Assembly (NCBI GenBank): GCA_964020085.1
Contig: OZ026607.1
Span: forward strand, 3,438,503 to 3,502,502
Direction: 5' to 3'
Source of the DNA: Micromussa lordhowensis
Taxonomy: Eukaryota; Cnidaria; Anthozoa; Scleractinia; Lobophylliidae
DNA: 64,000 nt
The letters are not shown here. Below are more model-generated notes on this DNA. The model did no database searches and was not told where the DNA came from. It saw only the letters and a list, made by a program, of their open reading frames with translations. How positions within the stretch are numbered: the stretch's first letter is position 1.

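Overview
The window is intron-rich eukaryotic DNA. Essentially all recognisable coding sequence lies on the minus strand and reads from 64000 down to 1472 as one very large muscle-type gene of the obscurin / UNC-89 class. The 5' end lies beyond position 64000. I traced about 67 coding exons by hand, all with GT-AG introns, and the reading phase is consistent across every junction I accepted. The organism is most likely a cnidarian, probably an anthozoan such as a stony coral. That rests on moderate GC, GT-AG introns of 0.3-5 kb, many short palindromic elements and a ~105-bp interspersed repeat that I associate from memory with coral genomes. Species level is not supported.

Layout in protein order. 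(1) 64000-53775: seven copies of a three-Ig supermodule of about 295 codons, each in one exon (one copy is split by an intron). (2) 53529-42628: eleven further Ig domains in one or two exons each, separated by small acidic, Pro/Lys-rich or Ser-rich linker exons. (3) 42175-40256: two SH3 domains. (4) 40045-33300: a RhoGEF (DH) domain followed by a PH domain. (5) 33005-31899: a linker and a third SH3-like domain. (6) 29134-24891: two Ig domains and a linker. (7) 24198-18087: kinase 1 with a basic MLCK/twitchin-like regulatory tail. (8) 13065-11405: an Ig domain and the whole of kinase 2 in one uninterrupted exon. (9) 7081-1472: kinase 3, a basic helix and an acidic C terminus ending in a stop codon.

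The parts fit a sarcomere or contractile-apparatus scaffold: an Ig rod, a Rho-family GTPase exchange module and three CAMK-type (MLCK/Trio-like) kinases. The sequence also suggests shorter products. Two candidate internal first exons (29494-29635 and 27307-27322) have ATG starts and splice in frame into the Ig-Ig-kinase part. A 30-nt exon (9231-9260) could join kinase 2 to kinase 3 or start a separate kinase 3 product. The kinase 2 reading frame meets a TAG that overlaps a possible splice donor, so whether all three kinases sit on one polypeptide remains open.

The introns hold transposable-element remnants: several short inverted-repeat elements, a 1.85-kb TTAA-flanked element, a tRNA-Ser-derived SINE, Tigger-like ends, a (CAGT)n microsatellite and two minisatellite families. 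I found no convincing second protein-coding gene on either strand.
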